64,000 bases of DNA from Streptomyces fuscichromogenes. GTDB lineage: Bacteria; Actinomycetota; Actinomycetes; Streptomycetales; Streptomycetaceae. The notes under the pieces are model-generated. The model was not told where the DNA came from, ran no database searches, and saw only the letters and a program-made list of their open reading frames with translations. The DNA lies in assembly GCF_014645815.1 (NCBI RefSeq), contig NZ_BMML01000021.1:1-64000 (forward strand), read 5' to 3'. Positions within the stretch are counted from its first letter, which is position 1. Each line of letters starts with the position of its first letter. A program made the position numbers and the translations under genes. Below are positions 16,999-27,056 of the stretch, piece by piece.

Positions 16999-19900
16999 TT
17001 GCGCAGACAAGTGAAAAGAGCCGCCGCGGCCACGGTGGCCACGGCGGCAGCCGTCGCGCTCGCCGCGGGCATGACCAGCCCGGCGTCCGCGAAGCCGGAA
17101 CAGCGCGCCGCCACGGCCGCCGCTGCCTCTTCGCTCACCGCCAAGCACCACGTCACCCTGATCACCGGTGACCGGGTCGCCCTGGACGCCAAGGGCCGCG
17201 TCGTCGGCCTGGAGCGGGCCGAGGGGCGCCGGCACATACCCTTCCGCATCAGCAAGGCGGGCGGGCACACCCTTGTCGTCCCGGGTGACGCCGTCCAGCT
17301 GGTGGCCTCCGGCAAGCTGGACCAACGGCTTTTCGACGTCACCGAGTTGAACAAGGCCGCGACCCGCAGGGCGCAGCGCAACGGCCTGAAGGTCATCGTC
17401 GGCTACAAGGGCGCCGCCACGGCCGCCAAGGCCGACGTGCGGGACGCGGGCACCCTGCGGCACAGCCTGAGGACGCTCAACGCCGACGCCGTGCAGACCC
17501 CGGTCAAGGACACGCCGGAGCTGTGGGACGCGGTCACCGACGGGGACAGGGCCGCCGCCGGCATCGCGCACGTCTGGCTGGACGGCGTCCGCAAGGTCAG
17601 CCTGGACAAGTCCGTGCCGCAGATCGGCGCGCCCACGGCCTGGAAGGCCGGCTACAACGGCAAGGGCGTCAAGATCGCGGTCCTCGACACCGGCGTCGAC
17701 ACGACCCACCCGGACCTCAAGGACCAGGTGATCGAGTCCAAGAACTTCAGCGGGGCCGCCGACGCCACCGACCACTTCGGCCACGGCACGCACGTCGCGT
17801 CCATCGCGGCGGGCACCGGCGCCAAGTCGCACGGCAAGTACACGGGTGTCGCGCCCGGCGCGAAGATCCTCAACGGCAAGGTCCTGGACGACACCGGCTC
17901 CGGTGACGACTCCGGCATCCTCGCCGGCATGGAGTGGGCGGCGGCCGAGGGCGCCTCCGTCGTCAACCTCAGCCTCGGCGGCTACGACACCCCGGAGATC
18001 GACCCGCTCGAAGCCGAGGTCAACAAGCTCTCCGCCGAGAAGGGCATCCTGTTCGCGATCGCCGCGGGCAACGAGGGCCCCGAGTCGATCGGTTCGCCGG
18101 GCAGCGCGGCCGACGCGCTCACCGTCGGCGCCGTCGACGGCAACGACAAGCTGGCCGACTTCTCCTCCACCGGCCCCGCCGCCGACGGTTCCATCAAGCC
18201 GGACGTCACCGCCCCCGGCGTCGACATCACCGCGGCCGCCGCCAAGGGCAGCGTCATCGACCAGGAGGTCGGCGAGAACCCGCCCGGCTACCTGACCATC
18301 TCCGGCACGTCGATGGCGACCCCGCATGTCGCGGGCGCCGCCGCCATCCTCAAGCAGGAGCACCCCGACTGGGGCTTCCAGGAGCTGAAGGCGGCCCTGA
18401 CCGGCTCCGCGAAGGGCGGCACGTACACGCCGTTCGAGCAGGGTTCGGGCCGGATCGCGGTCGACAAGGCCATCAAGCAGACGGTGGTCTCCGACCCGGT
18501 GTCGGTGAACTTCGGTGTCCAGCAGTGGCCGCACACCGACGACACCCCGGTCACCAAGCAGCTGACCTACCGCAACCTCGGCACGTCCGACGTGACGCTC
18601 GCACTGAAGTCGTCCGCCACCGACCCCAAGGGCGCGGCGGCCCCGGCCGGCTTCTTCAAGCTCGGCGCGACCACGGTGACCGTCCCGGCGGGCGGTACGG
18701 CCTCCGTCGGCCTCACCGTCGACACCAGGCTGGGCGGCACCCTCGACGGCGCCTACTCGGCGTACGTGACGGCGACCGGAGGCGGGCAGAGCGTCCGCAC
18801 GGCGGCCGCGGTCCAGCGTGAGGTGCAGTCGTACAGCGTCACCGTCAAGCACATCGGGCGCGACGGCAACCCGACCGGCGTCTACAGCACCGACCTGGCC
18901 GGCTACTCGGGCCTCGGCAACGGCCGTGACTACGTCGTGCCGGCCGACAACTCCGGGACCGCCACGATCCGGGTGCCGAAGGGCACGTACCTGCTCGACG
19001 CCTGGATCGCGAAGGACTTCACCACCTTCGACGGCGGTCTCGACTGGCTGGTCAACCCCAAGCTGAGCGTCACCAAGGACATCACGCTCACCGTCGACGC
19101 CCGCACCACCAAGGCCGCCGACATCACCGTGCCGGACGCCCAGGCCACCCCGCACTCGGCGACCGTCGACTACATGTACGACCCGGCCGGCATCGGGTTC
19201 GGGGTCGGCTTCGACTCCTTCGACAAGATCCGGATCGCACCGCTGGGCGGCGAGGTCAGCGGTCTGACCCAGACCTGGAGCGGCCAGTTCACCAAGGGCG
19301 CCGACGAGGAGTACGACGTCGCCACCAGCGCCCAGGTCAAGAAGGTCCAGGGCGACAAGGTCCGGCACTTCAGGACCGGTGAGCTCGCCACGGTGAAGAA
19401 CGCCTTCGGAGCCTCCGCGTCCCACAAGACCGGCGCCATCGCACCCTGGGGCGTGGTCGGCGAGGACTTCCTGATGGGCGACGCGGTGGAGCAGAAGCTG
19501 CCCGCCACCCGCACCTTCCACGTCTCCACCGTGGACCACGCCCAGTGGGCCTTCGACGCCATACAGTTCTCCGGCCACGACGCCCAGGGGCTGCCGATCG
19601 CCGACGCCTACTACACGCTGGGCGACCCGAAGACGTACACGGCGGGCCGGACCTACCGGAACACCTTCAACACGGCGGTCTTCGGCCCGCACCTGAGCAG
19701 CGACTACGGTCTGTTCCGCAACGGCAACGAGATCTTCGGCGTGGTCCCGCTGTTCTCGGACAGCGGCAAGCACGCCGGGTCCTCCGACTTCCTGTCGGTG
19801 AACACCGTCCTGTACCGCAACGGCACCAAGGTGGGCTCCAACAAGGACCCGCTGTTCGGCGACGGCGTGTTCACGGTGCCGTCCGCGAACGCCGAGTACA

Positions 19901-20316
19901 GGCTGACCACCTCGGTCATCCGCTCGGTCAAGGTCGCCGCCGCCTCCACCCGGATCGACGCGAGCTGGACCTTCCACTCGAAGAAGCCGGGCAGCGGCAC
20001 CACACTGGCCAAGCTGCCGGCCTCCACCGTCCACTTCGGTGCCCAGACCGGCCTGGACAGCCGCGTCGAGGCGGGCAGGAAGGTCACCTTCCCGGTCACC
20101 GTCGAGGGCGCGGCCGCGGGCGGCAACCTGAAGTCCCTCGTGGTCTACGTGTCGTACGACTACGGCCAGACCTGGAAGAAGCTGACGGTCAGCCACGGCA
20201 GGATCACCGTCAGGAACCCGGCCAAGGGCAAGGCCATCTCGTTCCACGCCAAGATCGCCGACAAGAAGGGCAACAAGTCGACGATCTCCATCTACAACGC
20301 GTACTACGCCAAGTGA
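16999..20316 (+). CDS. Large secreted subtilisin-like serine protease (S8)
   Basis: 1105 residues from TTG 16999, behind CTGGGGGAG. The signal peptide (RAAAATVATAAAVALAAG...ASA) is followed by an I9-like propeptide to about 205. The catalytic domain carries the triad Asp230 (VLDTGVD), His262 (GHGTHVA) and Ser438 (SGTSMATPHVAGAA), and the Asn oxyanion region AAGNEGPES. More than 550 C-terminal residues form beta-rich modules without a recognised catalytic motif. It should be exported and self-processed. Translation from TTG and the palindrome upstream suggest tight control. A terminator follows at 20349. Confidence 0.93.
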   Translation: MRRQVKRAAAATVATAAAVALAAGMTSPASAKPEQRAATAAAASSLTAKHHVTLITGDRVALDAKGRVVGLERAEGRRHIPFRISKAGGHTLVVPGDAVQLVASGKLDQRLFDVTELNKAATRRAQRNGLKVIVGYKGAATAAKADVRDAGTLRHSLRTLNADAVQTPVKDTPELWDAVTDGDRAAAGIAHVWLDGVRKVSLDKSVPQIGAPTAWKAGYNGKGVKIAVLDTGVDTTHPDLKDQVIESKNFSGAADATDHFGHGTHVASIAAGTGAKSHGKYTGVAPGAKILNGKVLDDTGSGDDSGILAGMEWAAAEGASVVNLSLGGYDTPEIDPLEAEVNKLSAEKGILFAIAAGNEGPESIGSPGSAADALTVGAVDGNDKLADFSSTGPAADGSIKPDVTAPGVDITAAAAKGSVIDQEVGENPPGYLTISGTSMATPHVAGAAAILKQEHPDWGFQELKAALTGSAKGGTYTPFEQGSGRIAVDKAIKQTVVSDPVSVNFGVQQWPHTDDTPVTKQLTYRNLGTSDVTLALKSSATDPKGAAAPAGFFKLGATTVTVPAGGTASVGLTVDTRLGGTLDGAYSAYVTATGGGQSVRTAAAVQREVQSYSVTVKHIGRDGNPTGVYSTDLAGYSGLGNGRDYVVPADNSGTATIRVPKGTYLLDAWIAKDFTTFDGGLDWLVNPKLSVTKDITLTVDARTTKAADITVPDAQATPHSATVDYMYDPAGIGFGVGFDSFDKIRIAPLGGEVSGLTQTWSGQFTKGADEEYDVATSAQVKKVQGDKVRHFRTGELATVKNAFGASASHKTGAIAPWGVVGEDFLMGDAVEQKLPATRTFHVSTVDHAQWAFDAIQFSGHDAQGLPIADAYYTLGDPKTYTAGRTYRNTFNTAVFGPHLSSDYGLFRNGNEIFGVVPLFSDSGKHAGSSDFLSVNTVLYRNGTKVGSNKDPLFGDGVFTVPSANAEYRLTTSVIRSVKVAAASTRIDASWTFHSKKPGSGTTLAKLPASTVHFGAQTGLDSRVEAGRKVTFPVTVEGAAAGGNLKSLVVYVSYDYGQTWKKLTVSHGRITVRNPAKGKAISFHAKIADKKGNKSTISIYNAYYAK

Positions 20317-20348
20317 GCGCGTCGGTCGCCGAGTAGAACCACAGCGAG

Positions 20349-20381
20349 CGGCCCGTCGGAAGCGCGGCTTCCGGCGGGCCG
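20349..20381 (+). terminator. Terminator between the subtilase and the convergent regulator
   Basis: CGGCCCGTCGGAAGC pairs with GCTTCCGGCGGGCCG around a GCG loop, one mismatch pair, followed by TTCT. Placed to stop transcription from both sides. Confidence 0.8.
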
Positions 20382-20397
20382 TTCTCCATGACCGGGC

Positions 20398-21321
<924 letters not shown>

Positions 21322-21495
21322 ACATCCAGTATTCACGGTCGTACGCACAGGAACCTGACCCCGCCGGTGGTAGGCACGGCAGACGTACGCAGAGGCGGGG
21401 GCTGGGTGACGGACGTAGCGTGGAGGAGCCTGGAAACGTGCCCGGGACGGAAGAAGGCGACCGGGTGCGAAGACACCTCTAGGAGAACCCCCCTC

Positions 21496-22539
21496 ATGAC
21501 CACTGTTGCTGCTTACGCCGCGCCTGCCGCGAAGGCCCCGCTGGAGCGGACCACGATCGAGCGGCGCGCGGTCGGCGAGTTCGACGTCCTCATCGACATC
21601 GAGTTCGCCGGTATCTGTCACTCCGACATCCACCAGGCCCGCGAGGGCTGGGGTACGGCGATCTTCCCGATGGTGCCCGGTCACGAGATCGCGGGCGTCG
21701 TCTCCGAGGTCGGCCCGGGTGTCACGAAGTACGCGGTGGGGGACCGGGTGGGCGTCGGCTGCATGGTCGACTCCTGCCGTGAGTGCGACAACTGCAAGGC
21801 CGGTCTCGAGCAGTACTGCACCGGCGGCGGCCCGACCTGGACGTACAACGCGGTCGGCAAGGACGGGCAGCCCACCTACGGCGGCTACGCGCAGAAGGTC
21901 GTCGTCGACGAGAACTACGTCGTCCGCATCCCGGACGGTCTCTCCCTCGACGTGGCGGCCCCCCTCCTGTGCGCCGGCATCACCACGTACTCCCCGCTCA
22001 GGCACTGGAACGCCGGTCCCGGCAAGAAGGTCGCGGTCGTCGGCCTCGGCGGCCTGGGCCACATGGGCGTGAAGATCGCCGCCGCCCTGGGCGCGGAGGT
22101 CACCGTCCTCTCCCAGTCCCTCCGCAAGAAGGACGACGGCCTGAAGCTGGGCGCCACGCACTACCGCGCGACCAGCGACCCGAAGACCTTCGAGGAGCTC
22201 AGGGGCACCTTCGACATCATCCTCAACACGGTGTCCGCCCCGCTCGACTTCGACGCCTACCTGTCGCTCCTGAGGACCGACGGCGCCATGGTGAACGTGG
22301 GCATCCCGGAGGAGCCGGTGCACATCCTGCTCTCCTCCGTCTTCGGCAACCGCCGCGTCCTGAGCAGCTCCGGCATCGGCGGTATCCCGGAGACCCAGGA
22401 GATGCTCGACTTCTGCGCCGAGCACCAGCTGGGCGCCGAGATCGAGCTCATCAGCGCCGACCGGATCAACGAGGCGTACGACCGGGTCGTCGACAGCGAC
22501 GTCCGCTACCGCTTCGTGATCGACACGGCGACCATCTGA
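21496..22539 (+). CDS. Zinc-dependent NAD(P) alcohol dehydrogenase (cinnamyl/YahK type)
   Basis: 347 residues, ATG behind CTAGGAGA. Catalytic zinc ligands are Cys41 (GICHSD) and His63 (GHE); the structural zinc lobe has Cys94, Cys97, Cys100 and Cys108 in SCRECDNCKAGLEQYC. The Rossmann motif VVGLGGLGHMGVKIAAALGA is intact. The enzyme reversibly reduces aldehydes to alcohols; the sequence class (GGYAQKVVVDENYVVRIPDGL) is that of broad-range NADP aldehyde reductases. It is divergent from a MmyB-like regulator that probably controls it. Confidence 0.93.
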   Translation: MTTVAAYAAPAAKAPLERTTIERRAVGEFDVLIDIEFAGICHSDIHQAREGWGTAIFPMVPGHEIAGVVSEVGPGVTKYAVGDRVGVGCMVDSCRECDNCKAGLEQYCTGGGPTWTYNAVGKDGQPTYGGYAQKVVVDENYVVRIPDGLSLDVAAPLLCAGITTYSPLRHWNAGPGKKVAVVGLGGLGHMGVKIAAALGAEVTVLSQSLRKKDDGLKLGATHYRATSDPKTFEELRGTFDIILNTVSAPLDFDAYLSLLRTDGAMVNVGIPEEPVHILLSSVFGNRRVLSSSGIGGIPETQEMLDFCAEHQLGAEIELISADRINEAYDRVVDSDVRYRFVIDTATI

Positions 22540-22540
22540 G

Positions 22541-23551
22541 TCACCTCCGTCTGCCCAGCAGATACAGCAGACAGGGGCCGCCGACCAGGGAGGTCAGCGC
22601 ACCCACCGGGATCTCCAGCGGAGGGACCAGGGTGCGGGCCACCAGGTCGGCGCTCACCAGCACGAGTGCGCCCGTCAGCGCCGAGCAGATCAGCGGCAGC
22701 CGGGGGGTGCGGGTGAGCCGCCTCGCCAGCTGCGGCGCGGTCAGCGCGACGAACCCGATCGGCCCGGCGGCGCCGGTCGCGGCGGCGGCGAGCACGACGC
22801 CGAGGGCGGTGAGACCGAGCCGGGCCCGGTCCACCCGGAGGCCGAGGGCGGCGGCGGTGTCGGGGTCCAGCCCGAGCGGCCGCGCCGCCCGTGCCGCCCA
22901 CACCAGCGCGGGCAGGGCGAGCCCGAGAACGACGGCGAGCGGTCCGGCCTGCTCCCACCCCCGCCCGTTCAGGCTCCCGGTCAGCCACAGTCTGGCCTGC
23001 TCGGCCGCGTCCAGCTCGCTGTCGGTGAGATACAGCTGGACGACGGCGGACAGGGCGACGCCGACACCGACGCCGGTCAGCACGAAACGGCTGGGCCGCA
23101 TGCCGTGCCGCCAGGCGAGGACGTACACGAGGGCGGCGGCACCGAGGCCGCCGGCCACGGACACGAGGGGCATCGCGGAGGGCGCCGCGACGGCGCCGGT
23201 GGCCAGCGCGAGCACGGTCGCGGCGGCGGCGCCGTGTCCGACGCCGATCACGTCCGGGCTGGCGAGCGGGTTCCGGGTGACGGTCTGCACGAGGGCGCCG
23301 GCGAGCCCGAGAGCCGCGCCGACGAGGCCGCCGAGCACGATCCGGGGAACGCGCAGCTGGTTGACGACGAGGCCGTAGGGCGTCTGGTCGCCGCGGAGGG
23401 TGCGCCAGACGTCGGCCGGAGAGATGTAGGTCTGGCCGACGCAGGCCGAGGTGATCATCGCGGCGGAGAGCAGGGCGAGCAGCGCGAGGGCGACGAGTAT
23501 CGAACGCCGGTGGAAGACGAGGGAGAAACGTGGGTGCGGCCGAAGTACCAC
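22541..23551 (-). CDS. FecCD-family ABC permease for iron-siderophore (second permease)
   Basis: 336 residues from GTG 23551. About nine to ten hydrophobic helices and the BtuC/FecCD signatures (LRVPRIVLGGLVGAALGLAG, VTRNPLASPDVIGVGHGAAA, GPIGFVALTAPQLARRLT) are present. It forms half of the membrane channel of an importer with the permease at 23731. An intergenic repeat occupies the 179 bases between the two permease genes, yet both must be in one operon to work with the binding protein upstream. No ATPase gene follows; its 3' end abuts the alcohol dehydrogenase stop. Confidence 0.92.
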   Translation of the reverse strand: MVLRPHPRFSLVFHRRSILVALALLALLSAAMITSACVGQTYISPADVWRTLRGDQTPYGLVVNQLRVPRIVLGGLVGAALGLAGALVQTVTRNPLASPDVIGVGHGAAAATVLALATGAVAAPSAMPLVSVAGGLGAAALVYVLAWRHGMRPSRFVLTGVGVGVALSAVVQLYLTDSELDAAEQARLWLTGSLNGRGWEQAGPLAVVLGLALPALVWAARAARPLGLDPDTAAALGLRVDRARLGLTALGVVLAAAATGAAGPIGFVALTAPQLARRLTRTPRLPLICSALTGALVLVSADLVARTLVPPLEIPVGALTSLVGGPCLLYLLGRRR

Positions 23552-23561
23552 GACTGCGGGC

Positions 23562-23612
23562 CGGTGGGGGTTGCCCGCGCGGTTCCCCGCGCCCCTTACG
23601 GGGCGCTGCCCA
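23562..23612. repeat. Streptomyces intergenic GC-rich repeat, copy 5 (inverted, within an operon)
   Basis: GCGCGGTTCCCCGCGCCCCT followed by TACGGGGCG, the reverse complement of the core at 5174. It separates two siderophore permease genes. Confidence 0.85.
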
Positions 23613-23730
23613 GCCGTCCCTCTCACAGCTCCCCAGCCGCGGGCGCTCGGGTCAGCCATTTCGGCCGCGGGCGGCACCCGGCCGGCGCCGGTGAGCGTCC
23701 CCACCCCCCGGCCCCCACCCGGGGTACCTC

Positions 23731-24723
23731 TCACGTCACGGCCCCTTTCCTCCGTACCAGCGCCACCAGCACCGGCACCCCCACCAACGCCGTCATCACA
23801 CCCGCCGGCACCTCCGCGGGAGCCCGCACCACTCGCCCCACCACATCGGCGGCCACCAGCAAACCCGCTCCCAGCAGCGCGGACAGCGGCAGCAGCCGTC
23901 CGTACCCGCCGCCCCTGACCAGGCGTCGTGCCAGGTGCGGCACCACCAGCCCGACGAACGCGATCGGCCCGGCCGCCGCCACCGCGGACGCGGTCAGCAG
24001 GGTCGCGCCCAGCGCCGCGCACCCCCGGACCAGGTGCACCCGGTGCCCCAGCGCCCGCGCCGTCTCGTCGCCCAGCGCCAGCGCGTCCAGGCCCCGGGCG
24101 CAGGACAGCACCAGCGCGGCGCCCGCCGCCAGGAACGGCAGCATCCGTACCACCGTCCCCGCGTCCCGCCCGCTGAGCGCCCCCACCTGCCAGAACCGGA
24201 ACTGGTCGAGGGTGGCGGAGCTGGAGGTGAGGACCACCGTCGTGGCGCCCGCGGTCATCGCGGACAGGGCGGTGCCGGCGAGCGCCAGCTTCACCGGGGA
24301 CGCCCCGCCCCGTCCCCGCGCCGCGACGCCGTACACCAGGCACGCGGCGAGGACGGCGCCGGTGAAGGCGTACCAGACGTAGGCCCCGAAGCCGGCTCCC
24401 GAGCCGCCGAGGACGATGGCGAGCACGACCCCCGCGGCCGCCCCCTGGCTCAGGCCCAGGATGCCGGGGTCGGCGAGCGGGTTGCGGGTGACCGCCTGGA
24501 GCGTGGCGCCGGCCAGGCCCAGTGCGGCGCCCGCGGTGAGGCCGACCTCGGTACGGGGCAGGCGGAGGGACCGTACGACGAGCGCGTCGGGTGCGGACCC
24601 GCCGTGCAGGAGGGCGTCGAACACGGCGGCCGGCGGTATCGCACGGGTGCCGACGGCGAGGCTGAGCACGGCGACGACGGCCACCGCGAGGGCGGCCGTC
24701 GGCCAGACGAGGGCGCGGCGCAC
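23731..24723 (-). CDS. FecCD-family ABC permease for iron-siderophore (first permease)
   Basis: 330 residues from GTG 24723, directly after the stop codon of the binding-protein gene, so translation is coupled. Multi-pass protein with family motifs LRLPRTEVGLTAGAALGLAGATLQ, VTRNPLADPGILGLSQGAAAG and GPIAFVGLVVPHLARRL. It should pair with the permease at 22541 as a heterodimer. Regulated with the operon by the iron box at 25806. Confidence 0.93.
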   Translation of the reverse strand: MRRALVWPTAALAVAVVAVLSLAVGTRAIPPAAVFDALLHGGSAPDALVVRSLRLPRTEVGLTAGAALGLAGATLQAVTRNPLADPGILGLSQGAAAGVVLAIVLGGSGAGFGAYVWYAFTGAVLAACLVYGVAARGRGGASPVKLALAGTALSAMTAGATTVVLTSSSATLDQFRFWQVGALSGRDAGTVVRMLPFLAAGAALVLSCARGLDALALGDETARALGHRVHLVRGCAALGATLLTASAVAAAGPIAFVGLVVPHLARRLVRGGGYGRLLPLSALLGAGLLVAADVVGRVVRAPAEVPAGVMTALVGVPVLVALVRRKGAVT

Positions 24724-25782
24724 TTACCGGAGGTGCTCGGCGAGCTGTCGTACGACCAGACGCGCGGCCGTGGGACCGGCGTTGAGGTACCAGGGGTCGT
24801 CGTCGACTTGCACGGCGTGCCCGGCCTTCACCGCCTTCAGGGACTTCCACAGCGGCCCGGCGAGCACGGTCGCCGCGTCCGTCCTCGCCGCGTCGCCCTG
24901 CACGGAGTAGAAGATCCAGTCACCGTCGGCGATGTCGGCCTTCTCCGGGCTGATGTCCTGCGAAATGGCGGTGAACTGCTGGGACCTGGGGCGGGAGAGA
25001 CCCATGTCCACGGCTATCGAGCCGGTGAAGGAGGACACGCCGAACATCCGGGTGCGGTCGGGTGTGAAGCGGAGCATGGACACGCGGTCCGAGCCGTCGA
25101 GGGCGGACCCGCTCGCCTTGGCGTTGTCGACGATGTCGGTGAGCAGTTCCCGCGCCTTCTGCCCGTCGCCGACCGCGTCCCCGACCAGCAGCAGGTCGCG
25201 CTTCCAGTTGATGCCCTGGCCGGCGGTGACCACGGTGGGCGCGATCTTCGACAGCTGGGGGTAGAGGTCGCCGAGCGAGTCGTTGACCAGGATCAGGTCG
25301 GGCCTGGCCGCGGCCAGGGACTCCAGGTTGGGGGACTGGCGGGTGCCCGCGTCGGTCATCGAGGCGAGCTTCTTCCGGTACCGCGGGAAGGCCTTGGCGA
25401 GGTAGTCGGGGACCAGCCCGGCGTTCTCGGCGCGGGTGCCGACCGTCGGGACGATGCCGAGGGTGAGCAGGTCGTCGAGCTGCCCGGTGCTGAGCACCGC
25501 GATCCGCTCCGGCCGGGCCTCGATGGTGGTCTCGCCCTCGAAGTGGGTGACCGTGCGCGGGAAGACGCCGTCGGTGCCGGTGTCGGAGCCCATCCCGTCG
25601 GCGAGGGCGCTCGGTGCGGCGGAGGGGCCCTCGGAGGCGCCGGCGACCTTGTTCACGGTCCCGTCGGCACCGGCGCTGCCGGCATCGCCGTCCCCGCCGG
25701 ACGACGAGCAGCCGGCCAGCAGACCGCCGACCACGGACACAGCGGACACGGCCACGACGGCCCTCAACCTCAACGCGCGCAC
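24724..25782 (-). CDS. Iron-siderophore ABC transporter substrate-binding lipoprotein
   Basis: 352 residues from GTG 25782. The signal peptide ends in the lipobox GLLAGC, followed by a Ser/Gly/Asp linker. The mature part is a FecB/FhuD-type binding protein: PERIAVLSTGQLDDLLTLGIVPTVG, NLESLAAARPDLILVNDS and a long connecting helix typical of class III binding proteins. It captures ferric siderophore outside the membrane and hands it to the two FecCD permeases. First gene of the operon; an iron box lies 23 bases upstream of the start. Confidence 0.94.
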   Translation of the reverse strand: MRALRLRAVVAVSAVSVVGGLLAGCSSSGGDGDAGSAGADGTVNKVAGASEGPSAAPSALADGMGSDTGTDGVFPRTVTHFEGETTIEARPERIAVLSTGQLDDLLTLGIVPTVGTRAENAGLVPDYLAKAFPRYRKKLASMTDAGTRQSPNLESLAAARPDLILVNDSLGDLYPQLSKIAPTVVTAGQGINWKRDLLLVGDAVGDGQKARELLTDIVDNAKASGSALDGSDRVSMLRFTPDRTRMFGVSSFTGSIAVDMGLSRPRSQQFTAISQDISPEKADIADGDWIFYSVQGDAARTDAATVLAGPLWKSLKAVKAGHAVQVDDDPWYLNAGPTAARLVVRQLAEHLR

Positions 25783-25805
25783 GACTGGCTCTCCCGATCG
25801 GTAAC

Positions 25806-25824
25806 TAAGGCGAGCCTTACCTTA
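25806..25824 (-). promoter_or_regulatory. Iron box (DmdR1/IdeR-type operator) before the siderophore operon
   Basis: On the minus strand TAAGGTAAGGCTCGCCTTA, very close to the known consensus TTAGGTTAGGCTCACCTAA. The position just upstream of the binding-protein gene fits repression by iron-loaded DmdR1. It also lies only ~40 bases before the divergent VOC gene, which could share the control. Confidence 0.88.
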
Positions 25825-25864
25825 TCTGTTGTCGGGAGTACGTTGGACAGGAGGAGGTCCCACG

Positions 25865-26248
25865 ATGACCGTGAACCTGAACCACACCATCGTCTCCGCA
25901 CACGACAAGCACGCGTCGGCCAGGTTCCTCGCCGACATCCTCGGTCTTCGAGTCAGCCCGGACTACGGCCCGTTCGTCCCGGTCGCACTGCCGAACGGCG
26001 TCACGCTCGACTTCATGGACACCCCCGGGGAGATCCCGCCGCAGCACTACGCCTTCCTGGTCTCCGAGGACGACTTCGACGAGATCTTCACCCGCGTCCG
26101 GGCGGCCGGGCTCGACTACTGGGCGGACCCGCACCACAGCCGTCCCGGCGAGATCAACACCAACGACGGCGGCCGCGGCACCTACTTCGACGACCCCGAC
26201 GGCCACCGCCTGGAGATCCTCACCCGCCCCTACGGCAGCGGCGGCTGA
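25865..26248 (+). CDS. VOC superfamily (glyoxalase/bleomycin-resistance fold) protein
   Basis: 127 residues, ATG behind a near-perfect CAGGAGGAGG. Two beta-alpha-beta-beta-beta modules are seen: LNHTIVSAHDKHASARFLADILGL with metal-ligand-type His, and GRGTYFDDPDGHRLEILTRPYG with the usual C-terminal Glu. Such proteins are metal-dependent lyases or dioxygenases, or sequester antibiotics; the substrate is not predictable. It is divergent from the siderophore operon across the iron box, so iron-dependent expression is possible. Its 3' end overlaps the peptidase gene at 26230 by 19 bases. Confidence 0.9.
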   Translation: MTVNLNHTIVSAHDKHASARFLADILGLRVSPDYGPFVPVALPNGVTLDFMDTPGEIPPQHYAFLVSEDDFDEIFTRVRAAGLDYWADPHHSRPGEINTNDGGRGTYFDDPDGHRLEILTRPYGSGG

Positions 26249-27027
26249 CCCAGCGGAACGGCCGCCCCGCGCGCGTACGACCGTACGACCGCCCCCGTCG
26301 CGGCACCGGTGCGTGCGGCGTCGGCCTCCGCGGCGTCGGTCTCCGCGGCGTCGGTCTCCACGGGGCGTACGACATGGACGCGCCCGCGTCCGCCGACCCG
26401 GCCCGTCCCGTCGGTCACCTCCAGCACGGTGTTCTCGTCGATCGCCACGCCGTACGGCACCGACCCCCGCGACACGGCCGCGACCAGCCGCCCCAGCGTG
26501 CCCCACTGGGCCGCGTGCACGTCCACCGCGAACGGCACCAGACCGAGCCCCGGGCGCACCTCGACCTCTTCCAGGTCCTCGGCGGTGTCCGGCGGACAGA
26601 CCGGGACACCGTCCGCCAGCCAGCCGCCGACCACGGCCCGCCGGGCGGCGAGCACCGCTCCGGCGGAGAACCCGGCGTAGGGGATGCCGCGTTCGGCGAG
26701 CAGCCCGGTCAGCCGCCCCGCGCACTCCGCGAACGCGTCCTGGTACCCGGGCGTGAGCCCACCGCACACCAGCAGCCCGTCCAGACCGTCCGCCAGCAGG
26801 CCGGGTTCGAACCGTCCGCCGAGCGGTACCGGCAGGGGCACCGCCGCCCCCTCCCCGGCCCCGGCGGCCCGCAGCGCCGCCGCGTACCGCGCGAACTGCT
26901 CCTCGCCGTCGCCCTCGTCGAGGAGCACACACCCGATCCGGCCGCCGCCCGAGGCGCGCAGCAACGGCCCGTACACCTCGGGCGCCGCCTCCCAGCCGCC
27001 ACCGATCAGAAAAGTCCCGCCGCCCAC
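26230..27027 (-). CDS. Peptidase S51 / cyanophycinase-like protein
   Basis: 265 residues from GTG 27027 behind GGGAGGGAC. MGGGTFLIGGGW is followed by VLLDEGDGEEQFARYAAAL, GLLVCGGLTPGYQDAF and GIPYAGFSAGAVLAARR, where Ser121 is the nucleophile of the S51 class I glutamine-amidotransferase-like fold. DENTVLEVTDG near the end is a further family block. Relatives cleave Asp-X dipeptides or cyanophycin. The C-terminus has a degenerate TDAAETDAAEADAA repeat. Immediately downstream of the serine hydrolase gene on the same strand with a 29-base gap, so likely cotranscribed. Confidence 0.85.
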   Translation of the reverse strand: MGGGTFLIGGGWEAAPEVYGPLLRASGGGRIGCVLLDEGDGEEQFARYAAALRAAGAGEGAAVPLPVPLGGRFEPGLLADGLDGLLVCGGLTPGYQDAFAECAGRLTGLLAERGIPYAGFSAGAVLAARRAVVGGWLADGVPVCPPDTAEDLEEVEVRPGLGLVPFAVDVHAAQWGTLGRLVAAVSRGSVPYGVAIDENTVLEVTDGTGRVGGRGRVHVVRPVETDAAETDAAEADAARTGAATGAVVRSYARGAAVPLGQPPLP

Positions 27028-27056
27028 GAAGTGGTCCCTCCCGTACCCGGGGCCCG

